This document shows, piece after piece, positions 20,765 to 33,610 of a DNA stretch of 64,000 nucleotides. The notes under the pieces were generated by a model. That model ran no database searches, had not been told where the DNA came from, and was given only the letters and a program-made list of their open reading frames with translations. This DNA is from Diphasiastrum complanatum (taxonomy: Eukaryota; Streptophyta; Lycopodiopsida; Lycopodiales; Lycopodiaceae). Position 1 is the first letter of the stretch, and each line of letters starts with the position of its first letter. The stretch covers positions 82,471,543-82,535,542 of the forward strand of contig CM055092.1 in NCBI GenBank assembly GCA_029204225.1, in the 5' to 3' direction. Both the position numbers and the translations under genes were made by a program.

Positions 20765-21307
20765 TTGTCTAAGACTTCTTGTGAAATTCAATTAATAGAC
20801 AAGGATAAAATTGATCTATATGAATGTTTCACATTCAGTATAGAGTGCACAACAGAATTTGATGAAACTTGTAATATACAAACTGGAAATTGTCCTAGCT
20901 ATAAGATGGGACAAACAATCAAAGATCTATTATATCAAAGTTTCCAACTTGTGGTTCAAACTATTGGAGATATCAATATTTTTGAGCATGATGATGTAAT
21001 CTACGAAAGATTTTTCATAGAGACTTTGAGTAAAGGAGATATCATCACTCTTTGCAAGCATCTAATTCACTCGATGTTCTTGGAAATGAATGCTCATTTA
21101 AAATATCATCTGTTATTTCCAGAAATGATCAATCAAAGAAAATTAGTCCCTAAATTAGGAATTGGTCATGTCAACAATTCTCTCATGTGGGATCTTAACA
21201 ACAAGATCATGGTTACCATTGAAGCACTTGGATTGATAAAAAAAGTGACCATCCAACAACATGACAAAATATTTAGGTCAGTAGAGCCAGATGCAATGCC
21301 AAAATAA
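20765..21307 (+). CDS. Unrecognised 180-codon frame inside an LTR element remnant
   Basis: An uninterrupted frame lying between the Gag-like remnant and a polypurine tract at 21643-21651. It is rich in I, D, E and K, with no transmembrane segment, zinc motif or RT/integrase signature. Its position before the polypurine tract would suit an accessory gene or a degenerate part of Gag-Pol. The first Met is a guess. It may simply be a chance open frame in AT-rich DNA. Confidence 0.3.
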   Translation: MSKTSCEIQLIDKDKIDLYECFTFSIECTTEFDETCNIQTGNCPSYKMGQTIKDLLYQSFQLVVQTIGDINIFEHDDVIYERFFIETLSKGDIITLCKHLIHSMFLEMNAHLKYHLLFPEMINQRKLVPKLGIGHVNNSLMWDLNNKIMVTIEALGLIKKVTIQQHDKIFRSVEPDAMPK

Positions 21308-21642
21308 GATCCTAAAAGAATTGGATAGATCATCCAATTTGTCATGATGTCAGGAAGTAGACAAAAGAGGATATTGCGGTGATAGACTCTGTCCACTCCA
21401 TACAGATTGGTTGCCAACAAGCAATATGGTGCTTCATCAACCTCTTCTTCGACCATCATTTTTCCTTCATGGGAAAAAGGATTACAGTCTGAAGCTAGCA
21501 AAATGGATTCAATTTGACAGCTTTGGATTTGTAGTGAGGCAATAATTGTTTTGGAAGACACATCCTCAATCATAACTACTTAACCAAGGCGATCAAGCTG
21601 ATCAGACAAGTGTCTTCATTTTTTAGGACAAAAATGTTTAAG

Positions 21643-21720
21643 TTGGGGGAGTGTCATGTACTTTTAGTACATCCATGCTTATACATGCAAGATAATATCT
21701 AATGTAAGCTTTGTAGGCCC
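21643..21720 (+). promoter_or_regulatory. Polypurine tract and start of an LTR
   Basis: TTGGGGGAG is followed directly by TGTCATGTACTTTTAGTACATCC, the usual polypurine tract/3' LTR junction. The LTR start contains an inverted repeat ATGTACT-TTT-AGTACAT. The LTR does not continue recognisably past about 21.8 kb, where protease-like sequence begins. Confidence 0.55.
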
Positions 21721-21949
21721 AAAATGAGCTACTAGCCATTTGGAAACAACAAATCCAATCCACCAAAACCACCACCTCTAACAAGCTGCCCGAAATGCCA
21801 TTACACCTCACAAATCCACTCAGTGAAAGGGGCAATATCAAGATTCAAGCTACTCATCGTCAATCTCGCAAAGTCTTAGTTGTTGGTGGCTTAGGTGTCA
21901 ACATCATTTCCACATCCTTCATGTTAGAATGGAATCTGAGAGACAAACT

Positions 21950-22270
21950 CACAAAACTCACTTGTTAGCTCAGAATGGTTGTCAAAGTGGTCCGACCTAC
22001 CGATTTCGTTCCACAAGTTTTGATCAAACTAGGAGGCCTAAAAATTTCTATAGACCTAGACATACTCGATATTCGTAGTAATGCCTATTCCTACGAGTTA
22101 CTAGTTGGTCACCCATGGCTCACCAATGTAGGAGTCATTCACGACTAGAGCAAAGGACGAGTCACCTTTGGTAATAGAGATAGCTCTATAACCATTGATT
22201 CATTGACTGCTAATTCAGTGTTTCCACCCAAGAAAAAAGTCATTATGTTGAATCTACTGATATCGTAAAT
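21950..22270 (+). pseudogene. Retropepsin-like remnant of a Ty3/gypsy element
   Basis: The plus frame reads V-L-I-K-L-G-G-L, I-D-L-D-I-L-D-I, then S-Y-E-L-L-V-G-H-P-W-L-T-N-V-G, resembling the C-terminal part of gypsy retropepsins (L-G-R-P-W-L-H type motif). A stop follows at about 22147. The active-site D-S/T-G is not seen, so it is a fragment. Confidence 0.5.
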
Positions 22271-23544
22271 TGGAATCACAGTTTGGCTACCATTGCTTGT
22301 GTGAATGCTAATTATTGTGCTCAACATCAGGATGATTGTACCTATACTCCTCTGGCCGATAACGAACAATTTTCTGATCTAGACACACCTATCATTAGTA
22401 TCAATTTTATTGATATTCTTCCACACAATGATGAGTTATTAAATGTTGCATGGCTACCTACTGATGAATCAAAAAATTTACTCGTAGATGATGACAATGT
22501 CTTACGAATTCAGAATTGCCCATAAGATTTGTACATTTCTGATATTTGGATCCTCAACTACATGGAGGCACTTCCAGTCAAAGCCTTCCGCAATATTCAT
22601 CCAAAGTGGAACCAGTTGCCAAAGTTACGGTCGAAAAACCTCATGTCAAACAACCAAATTATCCATGGGACCTCTATGAGGAGAACACAATTTTTCAAAT
22701 CGACAATGAGATCCTCCATTATGTGACACCACTTCCTCATCCGCACACCTCACATACTCTGAAGCCACAACCTCGTGGCCAGAGCCTGAAAGAAAAGATG
22801 AAGAAACCCTTTCAAATCTAGCTACTTGGAGACCTTACCACTGCTAGAGAACTTCCTGATATCGCATCCGCTCATACGCCAATCCCCGAACCTCCCAAGT
22901 CACCATCCAGATAGTCGAAAGACAATTCACCCTACAAAGGCCGTACTGAACCATCACTCTCTCCTTGAGTGAGCCTAGTGAAAGTAACGAATACATTTTT
23001 TCTTGGTCCTATAAAGACATGAAAGGGTTCTCCTCCCAAGTAGCTGTGTATCGTATTCCCGTGAAGAGTGTCACATCACTCAGATCTATCCATTTGATCC
23101 ATCCTTGATCCTCATCCAATAGTTGACCTTCTAGAATATGACTAAAATCCAAAAAGCTAGTCTCCTAGAATATAGGAATATTCCATACAAAATAGGATCT
23201 AAGGAAAATGGTCAACTCTTATCTTCTAGTACTCTATACACACGTGTGAACATCCACTTGCCATGTGGAAGCATTTACTCATGCACATGCAAGGAAAAGC
23301 TAATTTGTAGGTGACTAGTCATCTTGACTAAAAACTAGTCATTTCATGTTCACACTAACTAGAATGATACAAAATCAATTTGGATATATACAAACATGAA
23401 AAGTACATCCTTTCACACGTGGGAACAGGCTCCACACGTGTGAAATCAGATCATCAACATATTCTAATGTTTGATCAATGTTTACATGAACCAATGTCAA
23501 GTGAGAAGTGATAATTTTCAACAAAAGGGTTTGTGGTTTAGGGT
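22271..23544. other. Decayed LTR-element sequence without a clear gene
   Basis: Open frames of 60-90 codons (22283-22525, 22546-22821) show no domain. At 23220-23480 there are two CACACGTG(T/G)(G)-type palindromes and sequence such as GATCATCAACATATTCTAATG, which resembles the LTRs of the copia copies, so a diverged LTR fragment is likely. GTTTAGGGTTTAGGG at 23537-23550 is telomere-like. Confidence 0.4.
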
Positions 23545-23551
23545 TTAGGGT

Positions 23552-24239
<688 letters not shown>

Positions 24240-24240
24240 G

Positions 24241-24257
24241 TGGCACCTTTGCCGGGG
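24241..24257 (+). promoter_or_regulatory. Primer binding site, Tat/Athila-like
   Basis: TGGCACCTTTGCCGGGG resembles the TGGCGCCGTTGCCGGGG primer site of plant Tat/Athila/Ogre gypsy elements, with two differences. Confidence 0.6.
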
Positions 24258-24656
24258 AGGCCCAACACTTGCCTTAGCCGACACAAACATCACTTTTCTT
24301 CTCCTTCTCTCACTCTTCTCTCTTCTTTTCCCTTCATTTTTCATCCAAAAAATTGAGTTTTTTAGCTTGTTAGTGGTAGTTAGTGTGGATTAGAGTTAGT
24401 GGGGGGTGGATTAGTGTTAAAACTGTAGATTAGAACAACCCTTTCTAAAAAAAGAAAGAAACAAACAAAAAAATCAAAAAACATGAAAAATATGTTTTTG
24501 GAAAATAGGCGGGAAAAACATATCAGAGACAATAACGTTTTATTGCTCTGAGACTAACCTTCACCCATATGACAACACCTTCTAGACACTGTTCAGAACC
24601 TACATAAAAGTCGGCGAAGGTTAATTTCCAGTCTTTTTTGAAAAAACCACAAAAAA
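24258..24656. other. Leader-like sequence after the primer site
   Basis: No coding sequence is recognisable; CT-rich at the left and A-rich at the right. It is probably untranslated leader of the element whose LTR ends at 24239. Confidence 0.4.
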
Positions 24657-24990
24657 TTGCCAAAAAACCCATAAAAATAGCGTTTTCTCTCCATCCCCTG
24701 GGATCTAAACCTTGCCCCCCTGGATTTAGCTTAATCTGTATCAGAGGAGGCTACTTTTAGCTCGATGAAGGTTATCTCTCTAAGATTTGAGAGAAACTTG
24801 CCAAAAATAGCAAAAATAAAAAAATTGTATTTTCTCTCCATCCCCTAGAAATAACCCTTGCCCACCTGGTTCTAGCTTAATCTATATCAGAGGAGGCTAA
24901 TCTCATCTCCGCGAAGGTTATCTATATAGGATCTGAGAGAAAATTGCCAAAAATAGCAAAACAACCCAAGATCTGCCTGTAAGTAACCCT
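24657..24990 (+). repeat. Tandem repeat of about 141-146 bp, two units and a partial third
   Basis: Units start with TTGCCAAAAA at 24657, 24798 and 24944. Each full unit contains TTTTCTCTCCATCCCCT, then TAGCTTAATCT(G/A)TATCAGAGG and GAAGGTTATCT. Units are roughly 80-85% alike by eye. The phrase (A)ACCCTCGCAG recurs downstream to 25500. Confidence 0.8.
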
Positions 24991-25689
24991 CGCAGATATG
25001 TTTATAGTTAGATTTGTCCCCAATCTAGCTTCTTTGAAATTTTTGTGAAGATCCAGTGGACAGATTTAGAAAGATCAAGAAAAAGTGCTGAGAAGTGGTC
25101 AAAAACTGAGTTTTGTCAAGATCTTGCAAAAATTGTCCATCAAGAACCCTCGCAGACCGTGTACTGGCTATATATAGTCTAGATCCAGTTACATTGTAAA
25201 GGGAGAAGGTTAGATCTCCTCCAATATGAAGAAATATCAGAAAAACCACAAAAAACCGCTAAAAATGGGCAAAAATACACTAAAAATGACACTATTCTCT
25301 TAATTTCCCTAGATTTGACGATTCAAGACTCAATCCAAATTGTTAATAGTTGTATTATATTGTTTTTCAGCTACTGTGAAATTTTCATTTAAATCAGACA
25401 CTCAGATTTTGAAATCTTAGAGAAATAGTCCTAAAAAGTGCTCGATTTTAGCAAAAATCTTTAATTTTTGACAAGCGGCTCAAAAATAACCCTCGCAGGT
25501 CTCAGAGAAGAAAAAGACTATGTCGACTTCCAATCCCAGAGTCAACAACTTCGAACTCGGGATAGATAAAAAGCTCGACACAGAATTCGAGATTTGAACC
25601 TCAACGACTCGAATCACATCAGAGGATCGAAGTTCAACCTAGAAGATGGAACCGATCCAGACAGCCTCCATCCCGATTTATGGATGATC
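24991..25689. other. Unassigned leader-like sequence
   Basis: AT-rich with repeated ACCCTCGCAG phrases and no protein signal. It separates the tandem repeat from the copia RT pseudogene. Confidence 0.35.
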
Positions 25690-26820
25690 CAGCCTGTTAT
25701 TTTGTGCATGAACCAAACACAATTTCTGAAGAAATGTCTACTCCTGATGCTGACCAGTGGAAAGCTGCAAAATGGACACCGAATTCGATTCTCTACTTGA
25801 GAATCAAACATGGAATATTACTGAGCTACCAAAGGAACAAGATCCAATTCCATGCAAATGGATATTCAAGGCGAAGTATGATTCTGAAGGAAGACTCAAT
25901 CAATATAGAGCCACGCTTGTCACCAAAGGCTTCTCCTGGATTCCAAATCTGGATTATTCGAAGACCTTTAGTCCTATCATTAAACATGCTTTGATCTGAC
26001 TACTACTCTCCTTTGCAGCTGCAACAGATCTCGAAGTCCATCAAATGGATGTCTAGACCGCTTTCCTCAATGGAACTATCAAAAAGGAAATTTATATGTC
26101 GCAGCTAGAGGGATAGAATTAAAAGGCAAGCAGCACCTAGTGTGCAAAATCCACAAGGCTCTCTATGGGCTGAAATAGTCACCCATAGCCTAGTTCCAAA
26201 AAATCAATGCATTTTTTTATGGAGAATGGTTTTATTCCAAACTCGGGAGACTCGAATGTTTATTTCAAGTCTATTTATACTTTCTTCATTATCATCACTC
26301 TCTATGTAGATGACACACTACTATTCAATAACAATCTGAATTTGATGAAGGAAACAAAATGCATGATGGCCTAGGAGTACAAAGTGACTGATATGGGTCC
26401 ATCCCATTATTGTCTTGGATATGAAATTTTCCGAATTCGACCCAACAAACTGATTTTTATCAATCAAGAAAGATATCTACCAACGTGTTGGAAAAGTATC
26501 AAATGGCCAACTACAAATCGAGTCACTTTCCACTCGACCCTAGATTAAAGCTATCAAAGGAACAATCTCCTCAAACAAAGGCAGAAAAGGAGGAAATGAA
26601 ACAATATCCATTTCTTTCCATTATCGGCACTGATGTATGCAATGCTCTGCACACAACCATACCTTGCATACTCGATTAGTTCACTCAACCAGTTCCTATT
26701 CAATTCAGGTCTGACTCATTGGAAAGCACTCATGAAGGTCATGAAGTACGTCCGAGCAACCAAAAATCTCAGCATCTATTATGGAGACAACCAACCTGCT
26801 ATTGAAATTTCACAATTCTA
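25690..26820 (+). pseudogene. Ty1/copia RT pseudogene with many stops
   Basis: Reading in pieces gives L-E-N-Q-T-W-N-I-T-E-L-P, C-K-W-I-F-K-A-K, D-Y-S-K-T-F-S-P-I, H-Q-M-D-V-stop-T-A-F-L-N-G, L-Y-V-D-D-T-L-L, and then the thumb and the Y-L-A-Y-S-I-S-S-L-N-Q-F region. Several stops are TAG where related proteins have Gln (CAG), and one where Trp is expected. Frameshifts occur near 25990 and 26480. The palm motif F-S-P-I is present and YVDD is intact. RNase H is missing after about 26810. Confidence 0.85.
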
Positions 26821-28219
26821 GCTTGACCAATTTTGGTCACATGCATTGTAATTGGCAAGATGGCCATGTAAATAGATGCCACACATGCCAAATCACATAA
26901 GATGCTTTCCAATAAGTTCATTCCTCATATTACATTGTGATAGCATCTTTGAAATGAGGCAAAAATATGTTTGGATAGGCTAGAGAAATTCTAGGATCTA
27001 AAAATAAGTTTTTGGATCTAGAGATCTTGACCCCAAGTTAGGGTGGATCCAATGACCTATTAGGTTAGATATCAAGGTTGGGGTATGAAAATTTCAGAGG
27101 TGCCCTAATATGCTCCGATCCGAGCCTGAAATGAATAAATACATGATGGGATCTCCATCAAATCATCAAGAAAAATCGAGTTTTTCCACTTCTATCATCA
27201 TTGTCTTTTGGTGACGAGTTCTAGTTATTGGATGTGAGTGTTTTTATGCATTCATTGCTTGGATTGGAAGGTACTGAACTTGTTTACAAGTCTGAGAATC
27301 TTTCTATAATTTACTTTGGTTCATTTGATCAAATCTATGTGCCTAATGTGGAGTTAAATGCCAAATTTGCTAGCCTGACGTTGCCTCTCAAAAAAAAAGT
27401 CTAAAAGACTAATTTATAATTGTACAAAAGAGAGAAGAAAAACTTAACTGATTCTGAGGACTGTACTTTCAAAGAAAATATCAAGAAAAGTCCTCAACTT
27501 TTTCATAGCAATCTTCAGACCTACTGTCCTAAAAAAATCAGAATTCCCACTTGAATTTACAAAGAAAAACTTGATTCAATAGTGGGTTGGTCTCGATGTC
27601 TGAGTAGCACCCCTGTTGCTTCGAAATTTTTCAGATCTGAAGTCTCGAATTCTTTCAAAAAGGTGGAACACTTAAAAACAGCTACTTGCTGGTCTGTCCC
27701 AAGTGTTTTAATGCTCCAATTTACTTGATTTGGAGTTCAGATTTGTATACTACATCTGATTTGAATAGTCCTCCACCCTTGCTGATCTGCAGGCACAAAA
27801 ATGGTGCAAAAGTTTCAAAAAATCATACAAAATCAGGGATGAATTTTGGGATTTCTCTCCCACTATCCAGCGCTGGACTGCACTCTAATCTGTCTCAAAA
27901 ATCCGCTCAGAAATCTGGAAAAAGTGTTCTGAAATCAAGGACAGAAAGTTATTTTGGTAGCGCTAGATCTGCCCTCAAATTCCACTCAGAAATCCGGAAG
28001 AGACATTCAAAAATGAGAGATGAAAGCTGATCTATCAGCGTTGAAGCTGTACGAGAAAATTTGCCTCCAAACTACTGGAAATTCCAGCAAATTGAAGAAT
28101 TTAAAAGCTGTTCCTATAGCGATTTTCCTCCTCTATTCCTTTCTAAAAATATGAAAAATCTTTTCTACCTTCTGATAGCTTTCTCTACTACTGCTACTAA
28201 CTCCCCAAAGAAGAAGATG
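26821..28219. other. Unassigned DNA
   Basis: No recognisable protein. 27686-28030 is open for 114 codons (plus strand) with a Ser/Lys-rich sequence of no family. It precedes a minus-strand primer site at 28220, so it may be leader sequence of that element read backwards. Confidence 0.35.
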
Positions 28220-28231
28220 GCTCTGATACCA
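28220..28231 (-). promoter_or_regulatory. Primer binding site (initiator Met tRNA), minus strand
   Basis: GCTCTGATACCA is the complement of TGGTATCAGAGC. TGTAATAGATCC begins two bases later and would be the end of a minus-strand 5' LTR. Confidence 0.75.
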
Positions 28232-28233
28232 AT

Positions 28234-28667
28234 GTAATAGATCCTAACACCACAGTAGGGCAAACACTAACTGATCCACCCAACCTTGCCTACTCCCTGA
28301 TATAGAGTAAGCCCCTTCTAGCCCAATGTGAGGACTGGTAGCATGCATACTACCAAGTGTCGGCCACATGGCACTAACGTGGCCAACTGCACGTCGGGAC
28401 CCAACGTGGGGCCCTATCCCGCTGATAGGGTCCCTAGATTGTGTTAGGCCCGCCATGGCTATGGACCGTGCTGGGACACACTACTCACACTGTCATGCCC
28501 TGTTGGTCGTGTGCACTGTACACGACCCTGACTGTGGTATCTGACCTCCTGTGTTCTCTAGGGTTCGGCACTAGTAACATGCTCGTAACACTATATGAGC
28601 CAAAACATCTCATTCTTCCATTCTCATTCTTTTTGCTTGTAGGAGAGAAAGAGCATAGGCTTCTTGG
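28234..28667 (-). repeat. Probable minus-strand LTR next to the primer site
   Basis: On the minus strand this ends ...GATCTATTACA before the primer site. Its other end is not defined; it runs into the inverted repeat arm at 28668. No coding sequence of the element was found at lower coordinates. Confidence 0.4.
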
Positions 28668-28828
28668 CCACAAACCCTTCTCTCTAGACTCCTTACCCTA
28701 AACTATAAAAGTAAACTCCAAAGCCCCTTGGTCTAAACACTAAAACAAAAACACCACGCCCCTTAACCCAAATCCATTTACCTAGATCTCTTTCTCCAAA
28801 TCCTAAAACCTAACACCTACAACCCTAA
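28668..28828 (-). repeat. Inverted repeat arm (partner 23545-23705)
   Basis: 161 bp whose reverse complement matches 23545-23705 over its full length at roughly 85% by eye, including TTAGGGTTGTAGGTGTTA and GGATTTGGAGAAAG. The partner is the start of the LTR at 23552, so this is probably an inverted LTR fragment. Confidence 0.8.
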
Positions 28829-28830
28829 GT

Positions 28831-29313
28831 TGTAACGCACCCTTCTATTATGACCATATTGAGTTAAGGACATGGAATAGTTCTAATATGGTAGACCGGC
28901 CCTCCAGTGTTCGAGATTATTGGTCACACCTAGATTTAATTCCACGTCAAGGCTTGTTTGCGACTAACGACCTTGAGAGGACCCAGACACTCTAATTGAG
29001 AATGGAGTAGTGCACGTACATGTGACTGATAGAGGACTACATGAAGAGATGTGATCTATTTATAGTTGGACTGCATGGAGATTGCATGGGTTCATGCATA
29101 GAAAACTACTCTCTATATATTGGAGTAGGGATTCTTCGGTCGACAACTTGGTTCAAGTCACCAGTTGCTCTCTTCTCCTCTTGCTATCACATGGCATGGC
29201 TTGGGAGCTAGATCCAAGATTGATCTAGATTTGGTTGGGTGGTTTTACTCCATAGCGTCTCCTGTTGTCTTTTCCTATCCTCATTTTAGGGGTTTTTCCT
29301 AGTGGTCTTTACA
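28831..29313 (+). repeat. LTR (483 bp) with primer site
   Basis: Starts TGTAACGCACCC, close to the TGTAACACCC start common in plant LTRs, and ends GGTCTTTACA. CGTATCAGAGCCC follows at 29316-29328, a variant initiator-Met primer site. A fragment of the same LTR is at 19240-19480. The internal part after 29328 has no recognised coding sequence. Confidence 0.65.
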
Positions 29314-29328
29314 TTCGTATCAGAGCCC

Positions 29329-30600
29329 GGCTAAGATGCGGTCTTGGATGGGAATGGAGACGAGATCTACATCAAATTGGAAGTAAGGAGCACTTGTAAT
29401 TACATCCCAGTTGGAGTGCTATTTCTCAAGAGAATTTGAGTCACCAATTCTGTTGTGAAGCATACTTTTTGAAATCGGTAGAGTGCACTTCTACATGGTT
29501 GATTTTGGTAAAGATGCTGAAAATTAATTTAAATTCATTTGTAATTCTCTGTTTCTTGAGGGATCTTCCAATTGATGTAAATGATCTACTTTCATGGATC
29601 TAGCTACTTGTTTTATAGTATCTCTTTGGGTTTCTACATCGATCTCTTGCATCTTGGTGTTGATATAGTTTTTTGTGTGTAGAATGTTGATTTTCTTATG
29701 TATATGAATCCACACATGTGTGTACTATTATTGTATGGTTGTTGTATAGACAGGGATAGTAGCATATTATATCTGAGTGTTTATGACAAGCTTTTGTTGA
29801 GTTTTTATCTTTTATATGTAGTTGATGCATGATTCTATATTGCTAGACGTGCTTTCCAAATTAGCACGATCAAATGCCATAATTAGATCATTTGGATCTA
29901 ATTTTGTTCACAAACTTGATTCGCTTATGTAGGCTCAACTAAAATGCAGAGCAATATGTGCCAGCGTAGATTGCTCTGCATCATTGTTAAAAATTGTAAA
30001 ATCGCACCGGATCTCTATATTTTTTGCACGAATGCATACCAGATTGGTGCTACACAAGCTGGTTTAAAAGCTTAAAAGATTCTCAGCTACAACTACAGCT
30101 ACCACTACGCCTTCGACCTACAGCTAGATTAGTTATTTGTTTGTTTGCACTTATATTCAACTATTTGATGTGATTTGTTGAGCCAGTTTGCTATTACCTT
30201 ACATATGTCTAAACTATTAGCTTCATAGGGTTCATGTCATTTTTGGAGGATGTTGATCACATTTCTTACGACTGTCAAAACTTTCAAAACATCACTTAGT
30301 ACAAAGATGCTCTGATTACATTGCATTGCTAATTTATCGATTTTGGGTTCATCAATGTTTTCTAGAAATCCATGATTTTTTTGAAAGCTCCGCATATGGA
30401 CCCATCACTAGACTTCTTAATTCATCTTGTTGGAGTTTAATCTTACTCCTACTGTTCCTAACTGCCCTCTTTCCTTCTCTTAATTTTACTCTCTCAAATG
30501 AAAGCTGCCAAAAATGAACTGTTTTTAACAGTCTACATTTTTAGACTAATTGTCGCTACAGTATGCATTTTTCCTCACAATTTCTACACAGGCAAAAAAC
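29329..30600. other. Unassigned AT-rich DNA
   Basis: No protein domain on either strand. It may be leader or non-coding interior of the element whose LTR ends at 29313. Confidence 0.35.
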
Positions 30601-30601
30601 C

Positions 30602-30731
30602 TGACACTGCAGTTTTACATGGGTTTCTACACAAGTGAAAACTCCGACACACATAGGCGACAAACCCGACACTGCAATTTTACATGGGATTCTACACAGG
30701 GAAAAGACTCGACACATTGTAGAAATACACA
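30602..30731 (+). repeat. 65-bp imperfect direct repeat
   Basis: GACACTGCAGTTTTACATGG at 30603 recurs as GACACTGCAATTTTACATGG at 30668, each followed by GTTTCTACACA- or GATTCTACACA-type sequence and a CGACACA phrase. Confidence 0.75.
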
Positions 30732-30784
30732 GGATTCCTCACAGGTTGTCTACATCTTTACGCTCCAATAACAACCGTTCTAAT

Positions 30785-30988
30785 TAGTCAGTTAATAATC
30801 AGTTGTTAAGCGATCTTGTAAATGTAAAGCTAGAATAATGCAAGATCTTCCAGTTGCTATAAATTTAAATGAGCGATTGAAGATAGTGAGATCAGGGATC
30901 ATATGTCATCATATATCAGAGGATGATTTGACATAGATTAAACGACCAGAACGGGTCTTTCAGTAGCTTCCTCCTCAAAGTTAGTGAT

Positions 30989-31054
<66 letters not shown>

Positions 31055-31527
31055 CAAAACTTTAGCAATTGCTTTGAATCTGTGAGTAGGATCACACGCT
31101 TATCAATGCAATTGTATTGTGGTCTGATCGTTGTTACTACAACTTTATTACACAAATTCTCTACTATTCTACATCTTTTGCATTCTTGTTGAATGAATAC
31201 TCTCATTCCTCTTACACAAACATCAACATAAAGAGTAACATATGGTTGTCTCTGACGTCTGAATCATTTCTACATTCTCTTCATATCAGATTATCAGAAT
31301 TAGAGGATTGCATAGATGTCTCAGATGCCTAATCATTTCTGCAATCTCTCTTTCACGACAATCTAAGAATCCTACACTGATAATCTTATTCAACACAAAA
31401 GAATAGTCGTAACCTCCATTATCTAAGTAATCCATGATTCTGTTAAACACAATCATCATTATTCTTCATAGTATTCATTGTCTTTCTCTTGTTGGTTGGA
31501 ACTTCGTTTAGAAGCTTCACATCAGCA
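30785..31527 (+). repeat. Putative LTR with GA array and primer site
   Basis: The stretch ends ...CTTCACATCAGCA and TGGTATCATAGC follows at 31532-31543, a primer site with one mismatch. It contains a 61-bp GA array at 30992-31052 and TATAAATTTAAATG near 30860. The left end is not defined and no partner was found. Confidence 0.4.
30992..31052 (+). repeat. (AG)30 microsatellite
   Basis: A perfect 61-bp AG array within the putative LTR, before its primer site. Confidence 0.95.
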
Positions 31528-32348
31528 AAAGTGGTATCATAGCACTGGTTTATTAAATTACTAGAGTCTAAGATTTATAATAGAATTTAATATGTTCTTA
31601 TTTATCGATTAATTTTTTACCTTTTCCATTCTCAAAATTCGTGGCATATCGCTCTTGTGCGCGCGCATTGCTGTCCGTTTGCTTGCAACGATACCTACTT
31701 GCGCACAAGTGCAATATTCGGTATCTGCCTACCGTACATATCTCTCTTGTGCACCATCTTGGTAGTTAGTTTTGTTTCAGTTCTCCCTCGCGCACAAGTG
31801 CGATATTCACGTTACTACCATGGTCTCTTCCTCAAAATCCTCACGAGATTCAGGCTTGAGTTTATTTCTTAGTGAATTTGGGATTACTGAAAAACCTAGA
31901 CTACTTTCATAGCCTATTCAGGCCATATCTACATGTTTTCAGGACTGCACAACCAAATTCTGACGTATTTTATGAACATTATGTTAGATTCAAGGATATA
32001 CTCAGTACGCATGTTATCTCCATAGGTCCACTCCAGTACATGCAGTATACTGATCTTGTTCATTTCTTCCCAACTTTCAGACGTAGACTGGATAGAATGT
32101 TCACCAAATTGTTTGATCTTTTCAAAAACAGTTCAATGTGTCCGTATTGCAACAAGAAATGTCGATTGGTTGAATATCAGAGTGGTTTCATACTTTTTCT
32201 GTTAGTTCAGATCCCAAATGATGAGGAAGTTTCTGTTGCTGACCCTCCTTTTGCATCATTCTCTGTTCTGTCAACTATTAAGGATATCAGTCACTGTTTT
32301 ATCGACACTCCTGATAAGGAAAGTGACTTTATTGATGTAAATACTGAT

Positions 32349-33001
32349 TGTGAAAAATTGTCAACTAGTAGTATTTTCCTAACTTGAGATTTTGTAGGCC
32401 TATGGCCAAATAAAAGTTAGAGATAGGTTCATACATGTATGTAGAGGCCCAAAGTATGTGTACACTACTTTTGAGGTCACATTAATTAGAGGAGGTCGAG
32501 TGTGGAGCTCTTCTATTGGCTCATAATTTGGTGCATTCCTATTTGACCAAATTTCTAGGTAGATGGGTGAATCCTATTGGACCCCAATTTTAGCCTATCA
32601 TAAGACAAGTGGCCAAGAGGCACTATGGCTGCTATAAATAGCCATCTCCACGAGTATGTACACATCTCATTTTCATTCTATTGAATGAATGTTATGCTCT
32701 TTGAAGATCCATCTTCTTCTCTCTCACTTTTTTGTTCATATCTTGCATTCTAGCCACTAGAATTGTGATTTCTTTGTTGCTATGGCTTCACACGTGTGAA
32801 ATGCAGGTTGTAGGCTCTGAAGTACGGACAGGGACAGCAAGTTTCTGTTTGTGGAAGCTTATGATCAGATTTTGATGTTTAGTTGATGTTTAGTATGCTT
32901 AACATCACAATTTCTATCATTTTTTCAATCTAGATGTGCATAACTTCCATGGCCAAGATCTTTATGAAACTTTAGCATCTTTTGGATCTGAGTTTTTCAC
33001 A
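32349..33001 (+). repeat. 5' LTR of copia copy 2
   Basis: 653 bp, TG...CA. TATA box at 32633-32640 and palindrome TTCACACGTGTGAA at 32787-32800. Confidence 0.96.
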
Positions 33002-33013
33002 TGGTATCAGAGC
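33002..33013 (+). promoter_or_regulatory. Primer binding site of copia copy 2
   Basis: TGGTATCAGAGC directly follows the LTR, as in copy 1. Confidence 0.95.
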
Positions 33014-33610
33014 ATTAGGCGGCCAAATGTGCAGGTTTTGCCAGATTTAGAAGAGATTTGTGGGCGAGTTTGCTTTTGTAGCATTCCAATCAAGTTTCTA
33101 GCTAAAAATCTTGTTGATTTATGTGTAGAAATTGGATCTTTGTGATCAAAACATCATTTGTATGCATTTCAATTGAAGTAGGGCGAATTCCCTCTGTACT
33201 TATCAGAATAAGGAGACAAAAATTGTTTTGGAAAGAGGGAGATGCAAGATCCAACAAGATCCTATTAGTTTTCCATTCTAGCATATAGTTTTTTGATTCA
33301 ATTTCTTGCTTCTTCATGTCAAAAACTTCAAAATTGATGTAACCCTCTGATTTTCAGTTTGCTGAATGATTCAAGAGTGTATTTCAATCTTAGGAGTGAG
33401 GGAAAAGCAAGTATATTGAGGTTTGGTCTTGGTTTGATCAAGAAATCATAAAACTAGTGGCTAAAATTGAGGAAAAAGTGAGGAAAAGAGAGAAAAAGTA
33501 AGGTTTTAGGTTCCAAATCTTTGTGATTTCTTCTTGTGTTTCATTTGTTGATTCAAGAGAGTGCTTAGTGCATTGGAACAGGTCAAAGATCAGAGATCAA
33601 TCATTGCAAC

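Noticed and set aside
23533-23551. Telomere repeat or interstitial telomere
   Set aside because: Only about two TTTAGGG units with degenerate neighbours; the match to an inverted copy at 28.8 kb indicates LTR sequence instead.
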